From Celeribacter persicus (lineage in GTDB: Bacteria; Pseudomonadota; Alphaproteobacteria; Rhodobacterales; Rhodobacteraceae), in contig NZ_QAOH01000004.1 in NCBI RefSeq assembly GCF_003050785.1, positions 186,001 to 250,000 of the forward strand: a stretch of 64,000 nucleotides of DNA, given 5' to 3'. The translations under genes and the position numbers were made by a program. Under the pieces are notes generated by a model, which was not told the DNA's origin, made no database searches, and saw only the letters and a program-made list of their open reading frames with translations. Below are positions 31,021 to 40,783 of this stretch, piece by piece. Position 1 is the first letter of the stretch, and each line of letters opens with the position of its first letter.

Positions 31021-34000
31021 CTACTGATCCCCAGCCGGTTTCTTGCGGAAGATTTCCCGCAATGCGCCCGGGGTGAAAAGAGACAGCGGGTTGACACCGA
31101 CCACCGGTTGTTTCGCCGATCCCGTCAGCGTGTAGGTGAAGCCGAAAAGCCCCTCTCCACGACGCGACACGACTTGGCCCAGCGCGTTGATAAAATAGAC
31201 GGGCGACACCACACCCTGTAAATCCACCACACCGGCGGCGCTGTCATAGAGCCCTTCCATGGAAATGCCAAGCGATGGACCTTCGGCGGTGCCTTCCTTC
31301 ACGGTAAGCCGTCCGGGTTTCATGATAAAGTCGCTCTGCACATGGGAAAACAGGATGCCGCCCCCGCCGGTCATCTGTTCGATCAGACCGACCACGGAAA
31401 TCGCCGACAAAAGCTCCGCCAGAGAGGGCGCGGAAAGCACGCGGACGTCGTCGATCATCACCCGCCCGTCATAGCTGCCTGTCTCCGGCAGGGCCGTGAG
31501 ACCGATGTTCAGCTCTCCGCCCGTGGCGCGCTCCAGAAGACCCGAGGCCTGCACCACCGCCCCCGCATCCTGCGAGGTGGCGGTGATGGTCGGCCCGTGG
31601 GGGCCGGGGCGTATGGTGCCGGTGAGCGGCCCCGTGCCGTTGAGTTGACCGCGGAAGGAGCCGGTCACACCATCCGCCGCCGCCGACAAACGCGCGGAAA
31701 AGCCGGTCAGCTCCTGCCCCTCGGCGATCCTGAGCCGGTCGAGTTGCACCTCGATCGGCACGGCGGCCCCCGAAGGCGCGCCCGCGCCGGAACCGCCAAA
31801 ACTCGCACGGGGCAGATTCAGCGTGCCACCAGTGATCACCACTTTCACAGGGTTCCCCTTGCCCTGCCCGATCAGCGTCGCGGGCACATCGAGCCAATCG
31901 CCAAGCCGCACTTTCCCGAAAGACAGTCGGTCGAACTGCCCTTCGGGCGTGAGGCTCAGCCGCCCCTCCGTCGCCTTAAGCCCCGCACCTTCGAGCGTAA
32001 ACGCCGTGATCTCCGGTTGCGCCCCCGCCGTCCCCTCAAGACTCAGGAGCCCCTTTGTCCCCGCCGGCTTCCCCCAACCCAGCGGCCCGAAGGACAGGCG
32101 CAGCCCGGACAGATCGGAGGCAAGCGTGAATTTGGGCGCTTGCCCCTTGCGCAACGCCACGGACAACTCACCCCAGGCTTCGCCCGCGACCATACCCGAG
32201 GGCAGCGCGATGTTGAACGTGTCGAGCAGTGCCTGATTGATCCGCGCCCGCCCGGTGAGATCGGATTTCCCACGATGCTCCGCCCCGAAGGCCTTGCGCC
32301 AAAGCCCCGCCATCTGCGCCGTCCCAATACGGGCCTCTCCCGCAATCGACAGGCCCGACGGGTCCACGGTCAGACGCAAGAGTTCGGCGGAAAGCACCTG
32401 TCCCGGCATGAGCTGATCGGAGGAAACATCGCTCAACACCCCGTTCAGCAGGTAATTCACATCCGCGGGCATCACTTTCTTGATCAGGGGCAAGGTAATC
32501 TGCCCATGCAACTCGGCCTGCCCCTGCACCACATCGGGACCGAAACTCGCCTCTTTCAACACCGAAAACGGCGGCTCCGCCATCAGCGCCAGCCCCGCCT
32601 CGATGCTCGAACGGGTTTCAAGACCGATCTCCAGCCGCGCCGGTTTGGTGTAAATATCCGGGATGCGCAGCGTCGTGCCCGCCACCGACACCATCCCGCC
32701 CGAAGGCGCCGTGATCTCGCCACCGGCCATGGTGATCGCCATGGCGGGACCGAAAATCGCACCATGGCCCGATCCGCCCCGCACCGGCGGCTGGCTTTTC
32801 ATGAAGCTCAGATCGAGATCGTCGAAATCCCAATCCATCGCCAGCACCGGCTGGCTCTGCCCCGGATGGAAGCGCAGCGCGAGATTGAGGTCATGATATG
32901 TGGCGCTTTCGATATTCTCAGCCATCCAGGTGCGGGTCTTGGCAATGGCTGCGGGCGGCCAGAGGGCCAAAAGCTGCGCGATGCTCATCTCATCGACCGA
33001 GAGATCGAGCCCCGCCTGCCAGCCCTCCGGCGTCGCCTCCGCCCGGCCCTTGCCACGCAGCCAGAGATCGCCCTCGGGCGTTGTCTGCCCCAGATCGAGT
33101 TGCCCGATGTCGAGCCGGAACGGCGCAAGCCGCATACGGACATCCGCCATTACATGATCAAAGACCAGCGGTGCATCGAACAGCCCTTCGGGCGCGACCT
33201 TCAGCTCGGAAAACTGCCATTGTCCGGTGAAGCTCTGCGGCCAGTTGTTCTCGAAATCGCCCAGGATCACATGACCGCGCCCGGTCATCTCCAACGCATC
33301 GGTCGCGAGGCTCAACTCGGGAAAGTCGATCCGCTCACGCTCCGGATCGTAATCGAAATAGCCGCGCGCGCCCTCGAAAGCGATCGGATCGGCCCCTTCG
33401 CCCGCCACGATCTGTCCCGGCGCGATCGCCAGCGTGCCGGTATATTGCGACAACTGCCCCTCAGCGTCGATTTCCGCCCGCATGGAGGCCGACAACGGCG
33501 CATCCACCACCGACAGGAAAGACAGCGCCGGACTTTGCAGGGCGAAATCGCGGGTCGGCGCGCGCTCCATATTGAGCGAAATCGTGGTCGCGAGAGAACC
33601 CTTGGTGGAGGTAAAGCCAAGCGCAATACGCGACAGGTTTTCAGTGCCGTTGAACAACTCGAAATCCAGCGCCATATCAAGAAGCTGAGTATCATTCTTC
33701 AACACAATCGCGGCGTCCGTCGCCTGCCATATCCGCCCGGAATGCGCGTCCTCAAGAGACACCGTGATCTCGCGCGCCTCGACCCGCGTGATCTCCGAGA
33801 GCGGCGTGCGGGAAAAGGCCCCGTCGATGGCTTTGAGAACCTCGATACCGGAACCGACCACCCCCTGCGTGCCACCGAAATCGAGCGCAAAACTGCCATC
33901 CGCGCGCCGCCGCACGGTGATCTGCGCCCCCGAGAGCCGTAACGTGTCAGGCTGCAACCGCCCTGATTTCAGAGCCTCTCTCGAGAGCACGGCCCGCAGC

Positions 34001-34404
34001 GTGTTGAGCCGCCCGATTTCCGCCCCCGACCCGTCGGTGATGCCGACATTGCGGGCGGTGACACGCGGCACGAAATTGCGGTCGACCACGGCAACGATCT
34101 GACCGATGGAAACTTTTGGTCCGTCGAGCTTGTGGTTGATCCCCGCTTCGATGCGCGCGGTCACCAGTTCCGGGAAGGTAATCACCCGCCCGGTGATCGC
34201 CAACACGGCAAGCCCCGCAAACAGCGTCAGAGCCAGCATCAGCGCAACCGTCCAGATCCCGATCTTGTGATGGGTCTTCAAGGGCTTGCGCGGACGTGGC
34301 TCGGGCGTGAGCGGCGGCTCTGCGGCTTGATTTCGGGTCTCGTCGGACAAAGGGCTCTCGTGAATATTCCGAAGGGAACGACTGTCGGTTTCATCTTGTC
34401 GCAA
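31021..34404 (-). CDS. Very large AsmA/YhdP-like inner-membrane protein
   Basis: A 1127-residue protein. It has a cytosolic N-terminal tail rich in Pro and charged residues, one membrane helix (IGIWTVALMLALTLFAGLAV, near residues 48-67) and then a long beta-rich periplasmic chain. FDYDPERERIDFPELSL and the C-terminal ITATSQDAGAVVQASGLLE...GGELNIG are typical of DUF3971/AsmA-like proteins, which bridge the envelope and help move phospholipids outward. The annotated start is a TTG; a TTG a few codons in (LSDETRN) is an alternative. Confidence 0.85.
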   Translation of the reverse strand: MRQDETDSRSLRNIHESPLSDETRNQAAEPPLTPEPRPRKPLKTHHKIGIWTVALMLALTLFAGLAVLAITGRVITFPELVTARIEAGINHKLDGPKVSIGQIVAVVDRNFVPRVTARNVGITDGSGAEIGRLNTLRAVLSREALKSGRLQPDTLRLSGAQITVRRRADGSFALDFGGTQGVVGSGIEVLKAIDGAFSRTPLSEITRVEAREITVSLEDAHSGRIWQATDAAIVLKNDTQLLDMALDFELFNGTENLSRIALGFTSTKGSLATTISLNMERAPTRDFALQSPALSFLSVVDAPLSASMRAEIDAEGQLSQYTGTLAIAPGQIVAGEGADPIAFEGARGYFDYDPERERIDFPELSLATDALEMTGRGHVILGDFENNWPQSFTGQWQFSELKVAPEGLFDAPLVFDHVMADVRMRLAPFRLDIGQLDLGQTTPEGDLWLRGKGRAEATPEGWQAGLDLSVDEMSIAQLLALWPPAAIAKTRTWMAENIESATYHDLNLALRFHPGQSQPVLAMDWDFDDLDLSFMKSQPPVRGGSGHGAIFGPAMAITMAGGEITAPSGGMVSVAGTTLRIPDIYTKPARLEIGLETRSSIEAGLALMAEPPFSVLKEASFGPDVVQGQAELHGQITLPLIKKVMPADVNYLLNGVLSDVSSDQLMPGQVLSAELLRLTVDPSGLSIAGEARIGTAQMAGLWRKAFGAEHRGKSDLTGRARINQALLDTFNIALPSGMVAGEAWGELSVALRKGQAPKFTLASDLSGLRLSFGPLGWGKPAGTKGLLSLEGTAGAQPEITAFTLEGAGLKATEGRLSLTPEGQFDRLSFGKVRLGDWLDVPATLIGQGKGNPVKVVITGGTLNLPRASFGGSGAGAPSGAAVPIEVQLDRLRIAEGQELTGFSARLSAAADGVTGSFRGQLNGTGPLTGTIRPGPHGPTITATSQDAGAVVQASGLLERATGGELNIGLTALPETGSYDGRVMIDDVRVLSAPSLAELLSAISVVGLIEQMTGGGGILFSHVQSDFIMKPGRLTVKEGTAEGPSLGISMEGLYDSAAGVVDLQGVVSPVYFINALGQVVSRRGEGLFGFTYTLTGSAKQPVVGVNPLSLFTPGALREIFRKKPAGDQ

Positions 34405-34467
34405 TGCGGCCTAAAACGAAAGCAAAGCGCTGTGCAACTCACGAATGCCTGTTGAGAGGAAAAGACG

Positions 34468-34926
34468 ATGATCGAACCCGGAGCAATGGCCCCCGATTTC
34501 ACCCTGCCCCGCGATGGTGGCGAGACGGTAACCCTGTCGGCACTGCGCGGTCGGAAGGTGGTACTTTACTTCTATCCAAAGGACAACACGCCGGGCTGCA
34601 CCACCGAGGCGCTGGATTTCACCGCACTCAAGGACGAATTCGCCGCCGCCGGGGTCGCGGTGTTCGGGATTTCCAAGGACTCTGTGAAGAAACACGAGAA
34701 TTTCTGCGCCAAACATTCTCTCGGCATCCCGCTTCTGTCCGATGAGGCTGGCACGGTCTGCGAAGATTACGGCGTCTGGCAGGAGAAAAAGAACTACGGC
34801 AAAACCTATATGGGCATCGTGCGTTCGACCGTTCTGATCGACGAGGCCGGCAAGGTGGCCAACGTCTGGGACAAGGTGAAAGTCGCGGGGCACGCAAACG
34901 AGGTGCTTGAGGCCACAAAAGCATGA
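34468..34926 (+). CDS. bcp: Thioredoxin-dependent thiol peroxidase (BCP/PrxQ)
   Basis: A 152-residue peroxiredoxin with peroxidatic C44 in KDNTPGCTTEALDF. The resolving cysteine that many PrxQ proteins have five residues later is replaced by L49, so it is either 1-Cys type or uses another cysteine (a Cys in NFCAKHS or TVCEDYG). It ends in an ATGA overlap with the DUF455 gene. It is divergent from the AsmA-like gene. Confidence 0.93.
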   Translation: MIEPGAMAPDFTLPRDGGETVTLSALRGRKVVLYFYPKDNTPGCTTEALDFTALKDEFAAAGVAVFGISKDSVKKHENFCAKHSLGIPLLSDEAGTVCEDYGVWQEKKNYGKTYMGIVRSTVLIDEAGKVANVWDKVKVAGHANEVLEATKA

Positions 34927-35750
34927 ATCTGACGCTTTCCGGCATGGCCGAGGAGGTGCTGCGCACCGCCGACGGGCGTGAAAAAACCGCGCTGTCCCAC
35001 AAATATGCTGCGATGTGGCGCGAAGCCCGGGCGGGCGGCACTCCGATCCCGCTGGGCACGGCCAACCCGCCGATGCAGCCCGCCCGGCCCGAAAAGCCGG
35101 AGCTTCTGAACCCGCGCGACGTGCCGAAACGTAAGCCGGGAAGCCCCGAGGGGCGCAAGGCGATCCTTCATGCAATTGCACATATCGAACTGAATGCGGT
35201 GGATTTACACTGGGATATCGTCGCCCGCTTTACCGATATCGACATGCCGCTCGGGTTTTACGACGACTGGGTAAAATCGGCGGACGAGGAGAGCAAACAT
35301 TTCAATCTGGTCTGCGACCGGCTTGAGGCGATGGGTTCCTTCTATGGCGATCTGCCCGCCCATGCGGGCATGTGGCGCGCCGCCGAGGATACGGCTCAGG
35401 ACATTATGGGGCGACTTGCGGTCGTGCCCATGGTGCTGGAGGCGCGCGGCCTCGATGTTACCCCCGGCATGATCAGGATTTTCCAGAATGCCAGAGACCC
35501 GGAGACGGTGGCAGCGCTTGAGGTGATCTATGCCGAGGAAGTCGGTCATGTCGCCTATGGCGCGAAATGGTTCAACTTTCTCTGCGGTCGTCAGGGCATC
35601 GACCCGAAGGACGAATTCCATGCCCTGATCCGACGCTATTTTCCCGGCGGCACCAAGCCGCCCTTCAACGAGGAAAAGCGCGCGGAGGCCGGTCTGCCAC
35701 CGGATTTCTACTGGCCTCTGGCCGACGAACTGCCGCCCGCTTGGAGCTGA
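34923..35750 (+). CDS. DUF455 ferritin-like protein
   Basis: A 275-residue ferritin-like di-iron candidate. Metal-ligand-type motifs are AHIELNAVDLHWDIVARF, ADEESKHFNLV and YAEEVGHVAYGAKWF, each supplying Glu and His. The family is of unknown reaction. It is translationally coupled to bcp (4-bp overlap), suggesting a link to peroxide or oxidative stress. Confidence 0.88.
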   Translation: MNLTLSGMAEEVLRTADGREKTALSHKYAAMWREARAGGTPIPLGTANPPMQPARPEKPELLNPRDVPKRKPGSPEGRKAILHAIAHIELNAVDLHWDIVARFTDIDMPLGFYDDWVKSADEESKHFNLVCDRLEAMGSFYGDLPAHAGMWRAAEDTAQDIMGRLAVVPMVLEARGLDVTPGMIRIFQNARDPETVAALEVIYAEEVGHVAYGAKWFNFLCGRQGIDPKDEFHALIRRYFPGGTKPPFNEEKRAEAGLPPDFYWPLADELPPAWS

Positions 35751-36100
35751 TCCCGAAGTTGGCTCCACCAGACCTCTGAGGCAGCCCGTCGCAGCCGCCA
35801 GAGGTCGCACCGAACCGGGAGCGCTAACATCGGCGAAAAACCGCCCACATCCGGAACTTTACGGCTGGAATCCCCCGCTCACCCCCGCTGATGGGGCAAA
35901 AAAGTTGCCCCACTGGTCGAGCTTCGTTAACAGAGGGCAACCGCTTACGGGTGACGGGCTTGAAGCTCCGCATGAGACGGATCGCCCAATGTTTCGGACC
36001 GGGTCGGCGCGGTGGGCGCCCAGACGAAGGTCCCCTACCTAGTGTACGGGGTGCAAAGCGGGTCGAGGGAACGGGACAACAGAACGGCAACGACAAGACG
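35751..36100. other. Intergenic region with two hairpins before the M23 gene
   Basis: GACCTCTG at 35771-35778 pairs with CAGAGGTC at 35799-35806, probably the end of the bcp-DUF455 transcript, though without a T-run. A second perfect stem, TGGGGCAA (35892-35899) with TTGCCCCA (35905-35912), lies further on. The M23 promoter must lie in the remaining part; no clear box is recognised. Confidence 0.45.
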
Positions 36101-37405
36101 ATGATCAGAAAGCTCAACCACCTGCTTGAGCGCAGATTCCCCGAGCGTCGGGTGTTTCTGCGGTCCGACAACGACACGCGTTATCTGCGGATCACGCCCC
36201 TCACCCAAGTGGTGGCCATAACGGGATCGACCGTTTTCGCAACCTGGATGATTATCGCCACGGCGATCATCCTGATGGACAGCATCGGCTCCGGCAATCT
36301 GCGCGAACAGTCGAACCGCGATCTGGTCCTGTTCGAGACCCGTCTGGCGGAACTCGCGCATGAGCGCGACATGCGCGCCGAAGAGGCCGCCGCCGCACAG
36401 GAACGCTTCAACACCGCGCTCACCCAGATTTCCGATATGCAGAGCCAGCTTCTGGCTTCCGAGGAACGGGTGCGCGAACTGGAAAAAGGCGTCGAGGTGG
36501 TACAGACCAATCTGCGCCGGGCGCTCAAGGACCGCGATGCGGCCGTGGCCGACAAGGCCCAACTCATCGCCCAGCGGGACGGCGGGCCGGATGCCGCCAA
36601 TGGCATGAGTTCCGAAGAAGTCGAGGCCACCGTCGACGTGCTGGCCACCGCTCTGGCCGACACCGCTGCCGAACGCGACGAGATGGTGATTTCCGCCAAC
36701 CACGCGTTGCAGATGGCCGACAATCTCGAAACCGATCTCAAGCTGATGGAAGAAAAGAACGACCGCATCTTCTCGCAGCTCGAAGACGCTGTGACGATCT
36801 CCGTCGCACCGCTGGACAAGATGTTCAAATCCGCCGGCATGGACCCCGAACACCTGATCGCCACAGTGAAAAAGGGCTATTCCGGTCAGGGTGGCCCGCT
36901 CACACCCATCACCTTTTCCACCAAGGGCGGCATGATCGACCCGGATTCGATGCGCGCCAATGCGATCATCGACAAGATGGACCGCCTCAACCTCTACCGC
37001 ATCGCCGCTCAGAAAGCGCCCTTCGCCCTGCCGCTGAAAAACGCATTCCGCATGACCTCTCCTTTCGGTCCGCGCTGGGGCCGGATGCATGAGGGGCAGG
37101 ACTTCGCCTCCGCTTACGGCACACCGATCTATGCCACCGCCGATGGTGTCGTGACCTTTGCCGGCTGGCAGTCGGGTTACGGGCGTCTGGTCAAGATCCA
37201 GCACGAGTTCGGTATCGAAACCCGTTATGGCCACCAATCCCAAATTCTCGTGAAAGTCGGGCAAAGGGTCTCGCGTGGCGAACAAATCGGTGCTATGGGA
37301 AATTCTGGCCGCTCGACCGGCACGCATCTTCACTATGAAATCCGTGTCCAGGGCAAGGCCGTCGATCCGATGACTTACATTAAGGCTGCCAACGATGTTT
37401 TCTAA
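36101..37405 (+). CDS. M23-family murein endopeptidase with coiled coil
   Basis: A 434-residue protein with a short cytosolic start MIRKLNHLLERRFPERR, one membrane helix (TGSTVFATWMIIATAIILM), a long periplasmic coiled coil (about residues 65-230) and a C-terminal LytM/M23 domain. Zinc ligands are H330 and D334 (HEGQD) and H411 in GTHLHYEIR. It likely cuts peptidoglycan cross-links. It overlaps the bactofilin gene by 11 bp, a known functional pairing for cell shape. The start is moderately certain. Confidence 0.9.
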   Translation: MIRKLNHLLERRFPERRVFLRSDNDTRYLRITPLTQVVAITGSTVFATWMIIATAIILMDSIGSGNLREQSNRDLVLFETRLAELAHERDMRAEEAAAAQERFNTALTQISDMQSQLLASEERVRELEKGVEVVQTNLRRALKDRDAAVADKAQLIAQRDGGPDAANGMSSEEVEATVDVLATALADTAAERDEMVISANHALQMADNLETDLKLMEEKNDRIFSQLEDAVTISVAPLDKMFKSAGMDPEHLIATVKKGYSGQGGPLTPITFSTKGGMIDPDSMRANAIIDKMDRLNLYRIAAQKAPFALPLKNAFRMTSPFGPRWGRMHEGQDFASAYGTPIYATADGVVTFAGWQSGYGRLVKIQHEFGIETRYGHQSQILVKVGQRVSRGEQIGAMGNSGRSTGTHLHYEIRVQGKAVDPMTYIKAANDVF

Positions 37406-37943
37406 AAGCAGAATCAACGAACCGGGCCCGAAACAGGGCGATGACGCGAAGAAACCCGAGGCGGCGGCCACGAAGCCCCCTCTGCCGAAGACCCCGGCAC
37501 CCGATTTCGCCGCATCGTCCGCGAAACCGAAACCGCCGGCGTCCGTGCTGTCTTCCGACCTCACCGTCGTGGGCAATCTCAAGACCTCCGGCGATATCCA
37601 GATCGAAGGCACGGTCGAGGGCGACATCCGCGCCCACCTCCTGACCGTCGGGGAAAGCGCCACGATCCGGGGCGAAGTGATTGCCGATGACGTCGTGGTC
37701 AACGGTCGTATCGTGGGCCGTGTGCGCGGTCTGAAAGTCCGCCTGACCTCGACCGCGAAGGTCGAAGGTGACATCATTCACAAGACCATCGCCATCGAGT
37801 CCGGTGCGCATTTCGAAGGTTCCGTGCAGCGCGCCGACGATCCGCTCGCCACGGGCGCGAAACCGGCCCCCTCTGCCGCCCCCGCCGCGCCGCAGACCTC
37901 CGCCGCCGTGTCGAAAGCGACCGCGGCCGCCAAGGGCGAATAA
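37395..37943 (+). CDS. Bactofilin
   Basis: A 182-residue polymer-forming cytoskeletal protein. A Pro/Ala/Lys-rich N-terminal tail (residues 1-50) leads into the right-handed beta-helix bactofilin domain SDLTVVGNLKTSGDIQIEG...DIRAHLLTVG, and an Ala/Pro-rich tail ends the chain. It organises local wall synthesis, probably through the coupled M23 peptidase upstream. A terminator follows. Confidence 0.94.
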   Translation: MFSKSRINEPGPKQGDDAKKPEAAATKPPLPKTPAPDFAASSAKPKPPASVLSSDLTVVGNLKTSGDIQIEGTVEGDIRAHLLTVGESATIRGEVIADDVVVNGRIVGRVRGLKVRLTSTAKVEGDIIHKTIAIESGAHFEGSVQRADDPLATGAKPAPSAAPAAPQTSAAVSKATAAAKGE

Positions 37944-37963
37944 GCCTCCCTGCTCAGAATGCG

Positions 37964-37990
37964 AAAGGCGGTCTTCGGGCCGCCTTTTCT
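37964..37990 (+). terminator. Intrinsic terminator after the bactofilin gene
   Basis: AAAGGCGG (37964-37971) pairs with CCGCCTTT (37980-37987), an eight-base loop, and a TTCTTTT tail follows. Confidence 0.88.
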
Positions 37991-38290
37991 TTTGCTTCCG
38001 GTCCATTTCCCCTTTGTCATGATTTCTCTCAGTTTCATCTCCCTGATCCTTGCGATTTCGCTCTATTTCGGCTGCCCCTTCTTCTATGGAAATCGTCACC
38101 ACTGATGTTCTCTCCGTCAGATATGGCCGCAAACATCAGGGGCGTGATTGCAGTCTCTGGTTCATCCATCCGCTCTCTTCATCCTACCCGTTCTGTACAC
38201 TCGGGCTGCCCCGCCTAGCGGGGCTCGTCTTTCTCTCTTGAACCGGCCCGCCGCCTCCGCCATCGTGCGCAGAGACAACCCGGAGTCCCC
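37991..38290. other. Intergenic region before the hypothetical gene at 38291
   Basis: Pyrimidine-rich sequence without a supported ORF. GCCCCGC (38208-38214) pairs with GCGGGGC (38218-38224) around CTA and is followed by a T/C-rich tract, a possible leader attenuator or terminator. Confidence 0.4.
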
Positions 38291-38794
38291 ATGCCCGCCG
38301 AAGCCCTGCGCCAGCTTGAGAAAGTCACCAATCTCTATCTCTCTGATTTTCGCATGGGGCGGTTCGACGAACGCCGCCTGACTGCCATTTTCGACGAGGG
38401 CATTCCCGGAGAGCCAGGCCCGGCACAGACCGGAAGTTCGGTGATCGACGACATCCTCGGCCCTGTCTCCGCCATCGAAGTGCGTCCCGGATCACGTCGC
38501 TTCACCCTGCGCTTCGACGAATACGTGTCCTTCAAGATCACCGACGAAAGCCAGATCCGCGCGGAAGGCCCGGAAGCCACCGAAAGCCACGCCAGCCTGT
38601 TTCGCGAAAACCCCTCCGCCGTTTTCCTCCGCCATGTCAAACAGGGGTTGCACTGGGAGGACGACCGTATTCCGCTCTATCATTATTGCGTCGTGGCGCT
38701 GAACCATGTGCTCGAAGTCGTCACCTCCCTGCCCCCGGATGTGGAAATGCAGGTGCTCTCCCCCGACGATTTTCCAGACGCTTCCGAAGCCTGA
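38291..38794 (+). CDS. Hypothetical protein
   Basis: A 167-residue soluble acidic protein with no signal peptide or membrane helix. I do not recognise a family. Visible features are an N-terminal helical stretch (MPAEALRQLEKVTNLYLSDF), a middle ITDESQIRAEGPEATESHAS segment, and the ending VEMQVLSPDDFPDASEA. It precedes the DMT transporter by three bases in the same direction, so they are probably one operon. Confidence 0.7.
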   Translation: MPAEALRQLEKVTNLYLSDFRMGRFDERRLTAIFDEGIPGEPGPAQTGSSVIDDILGPVSAIEVRPGSRRFTLRFDEYVSFKITDESQIRAEGPEATESHASLFRENPSAVFLRHVKQGLHWEDDRIPLYHYCVVALNHVLEVVTSLPPDVEMQVLSPDDFPDASEA

Positions 38795-38797
38795 GCC

Positions 38798-39682
38798 ATG
38801 ACCCTGTCCACCGACCCGACAGCCCTGAAAGCGGGCAACCTCAAGGGCGCGCTCCTGATGGTGCTCGCCATGTTCTGTTTCTCGCTTGAGGATATGGCGA
38901 TCAAATCCGTGGCGGCACATCTGCCGGTCGGTCAGGTGCTCACGCTTTTCGGGCTGGGAGGCATGGCGGTGTTCGGGCTGCTCACCGCGCGGCGGCGCGA
39001 GCGGCTGATCCATCCGGTGATGGCAGAGCGCGTGATGGTGATCCGTGCGGGGTTCGAGGTCACGGGACGGGTGTTCTTCACTCTGTCGTTGGCGCTCACC
39101 GCGCTTTCCACCACCTCCGCGATCCTGCAAGCCACGCCTCTGGTCGTGGCCGCCGCGGGCGTCGCACTGTTTCACGAGCGGGTCACCATTGGGCGTTGGG
39201 CCTTGATCGCGCTCGGCTTTGCCGGCGTGTTGCTGGTGATCCGTCCCGGCCTCGACGGATTCACGCCGCTGTCCATTCTCGCCGTTCTCGGCATGATCGG
39301 CTTTGCCGGACGCGATCTGGCGACTCGAGCAGCGCCCGCCGTTTTGTCCTATGCTCAGCTTGGGCTCACGGGCTTTGCCGCACTCGTGTTCTCCGGTCTT
39401 GCCCTCACACTGTGGAGCGGCGGCTGGGTCCTGCCCTCCCCCGTTGATCTTGCCACATTGGTGCTGGCCGTCAGCGTGGGCGTCGCCGCCTATACCGCCC
39501 TCACCATGGCGATGCGCATGGGCGAATTGTCGGTGGTCACGCCGTTTCGCTATGTGCGGCTCCTGTTCGCAATGGTCCTCGGTGCGCTGGTCTTCGGTGA
39601 GCGTCCCGATGCGTTTGAGTTGATCGGCGGCGCGGTAATCGTCGGCACCGGCGTGCTGTTGATGCTCACCGCGCGACGTTGA
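38798..39682 (+). CDS. DMT/EamA family transporter
   Basis: A 294-residue, ten-helix drug/metabolite transporter with two EamA repeats. The second half repeats the pattern, ending FRYVRLLFAMVLGALVFGERPDAFELIGGAVIVGTGVLL. Such proteins export or import small metabolites; the substrate is unknown. It runs with the upstream hypothetical gene and ends six bases from the convergent DUF2189 gene. Confidence 0.88.
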   Translation: MTLSTDPTALKAGNLKGALLMVLAMFCFSLEDMAIKSVAAHLPVGQVLTLFGLGGMAVFGLLTARRRERLIHPVMAERVMVIRAGFEVTGRVFFTLSLALTALSTTSAILQATPLVVAAAGVALFHERVTIGRWALIALGFAGVLLVIRPGLDGFTPLSILAVLGMIGFAGRDLATRAAPAVLSYAQLGLTGFAALVFSGLALTLWSGGWVLPSPVDLATLVLAVSVGVAAYTALTMAMRMGELSVVTPFRYVRLLFAMVLGALVFGERPDAFELIGGAVIVGTGVLLMLTARR

Positions 39683-39688
39683 TCCACC

Positions 39689-40459
39689 TCAGACAAGCGC
39701 CCGGCGATACAGGTGCCATGTCGCGTGCCCGAAAACCGGAAGCGCCACGAACAACCCCAGAAACAGAGGCAACATGGCAAGGAAGGTCAGCCCTGCGATC
39801 AGCGCCGCCCAGACCAGCATGACAAAGAGGTTTTCGCGCACCACCCGCAGCGAATAGAGCATGGCCGTGACGAAATCGACCTCGCGCTCCAGAAGATGCG
39901 GCAGGGAGGTGACCGTCAACGAAAACAGGATAAAGGCCAGAACGCCCCCCACTCCCAGCTCCACCGCGATCATGGCCAGCCCGTTCGGCGTCAGGAAGAC
40001 CTCGTAGGACGAGGAGATATTGGTCATCACCGACAGCCCCATGAAGAGGGCGAAAATCATATGGGCGAGGAAGGACCAGAACAGCACGTAGATCACGATG
40101 ATCGCCCCCATCCACGGGATTTGCCGGTCCCTCTCCGCCGCAACCGAACCGATGATTTTTCGCCAATCGAGCGGCTCACCCCGCTCCAACCGCCGCGACA
40201 CTTCGTAAAGTCCGACGGCAGCGAAGGGCGCGAACATCGGAAAGGCCAGCGAAACCGCGAAGGTCCAGAGCACCGTCCCCGCTCCGAAGATCACGAAACC
40301 AAACCCGATCAGCACATAGATCGCCGAAAAGAAACATCCGAAAGAACAGGCCCGCCGGTAATCGCGCCATCCGTCGTGCAATGCCGCCCTGAGATCGGAA
40401 AGCGTCAAACGTGCCACATCGGGCAACGGGGCTGCCGCCACCGCCGTAATATCCGTCAT
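39689..40459 (-). CDS. DUF2189 integral membrane protein
   Basis: A 256-residue, six-helix membrane protein. The LSDLRAALHDGWRDYRRACSFGCFFSAIYVLIG start and the late ATWHLYRRALV end match DUF2189. Function is not known. It is single and convergent with the DMT transporter. Confidence 0.85.
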   Translation of the reverse strand: MTDITAVAAAPLPDVARLTLSDLRAALHDGWRDYRRACSFGCFFSAIYVLIGFGFVIFGAGTVLWTFAVSLAFPMFAPFAAVGLYEVSRRLERGEPLDWRKIIGSVAAERDRQIPWMGAIIVIYVLFWSFLAHMIFALFMGLSVMTNISSSYEVFLTPNGLAMIAVELGVGGVLAFILFSLTVTSLPHLLEREVDFVTAMLYSLRVVRENLFVMLVWAALIAGLTFLAMLPLFLGLFVALPVFGHATWHLYRRALV

Positions 40460-40783
40460 TGAAATGTCCTCCCTGCCGGACTTGCTGCCCGGCCTGCCTC
40501 AAGGAGAGGACAAAATGTCGCACCCTGTCAAGCGTGTGCTGCGTCACACGAGAGATGTCAGACATCAGGCCAGACTGACTTTCCTGTCCCATCTCTGGTC
40601 CAGATTGCATATGGAACAGGAAAAGCGCCCGTTCGTAACCGGGGAAGAGAACGGCGGGAACGAGTTCATCTTGCTCATTCGTCATAGCCCAGAGAATGTC
40701 GCCTTCTCGCCGTTTCCGTGGAAAAACACCCGTTCGCTGGCGCAGAAATTGCGGCTTCCAAATGGGCGCAAGCGCCTTTCTGG
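40460..40783. other. Junction between core genes and the IS1182-like remnant
   Basis: No supported gene. The last 100 bases before 40784 are probably non-coding tail of the insertion sequence. I could not place an inverted-repeat end or a target duplication. Confidence 0.4.
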
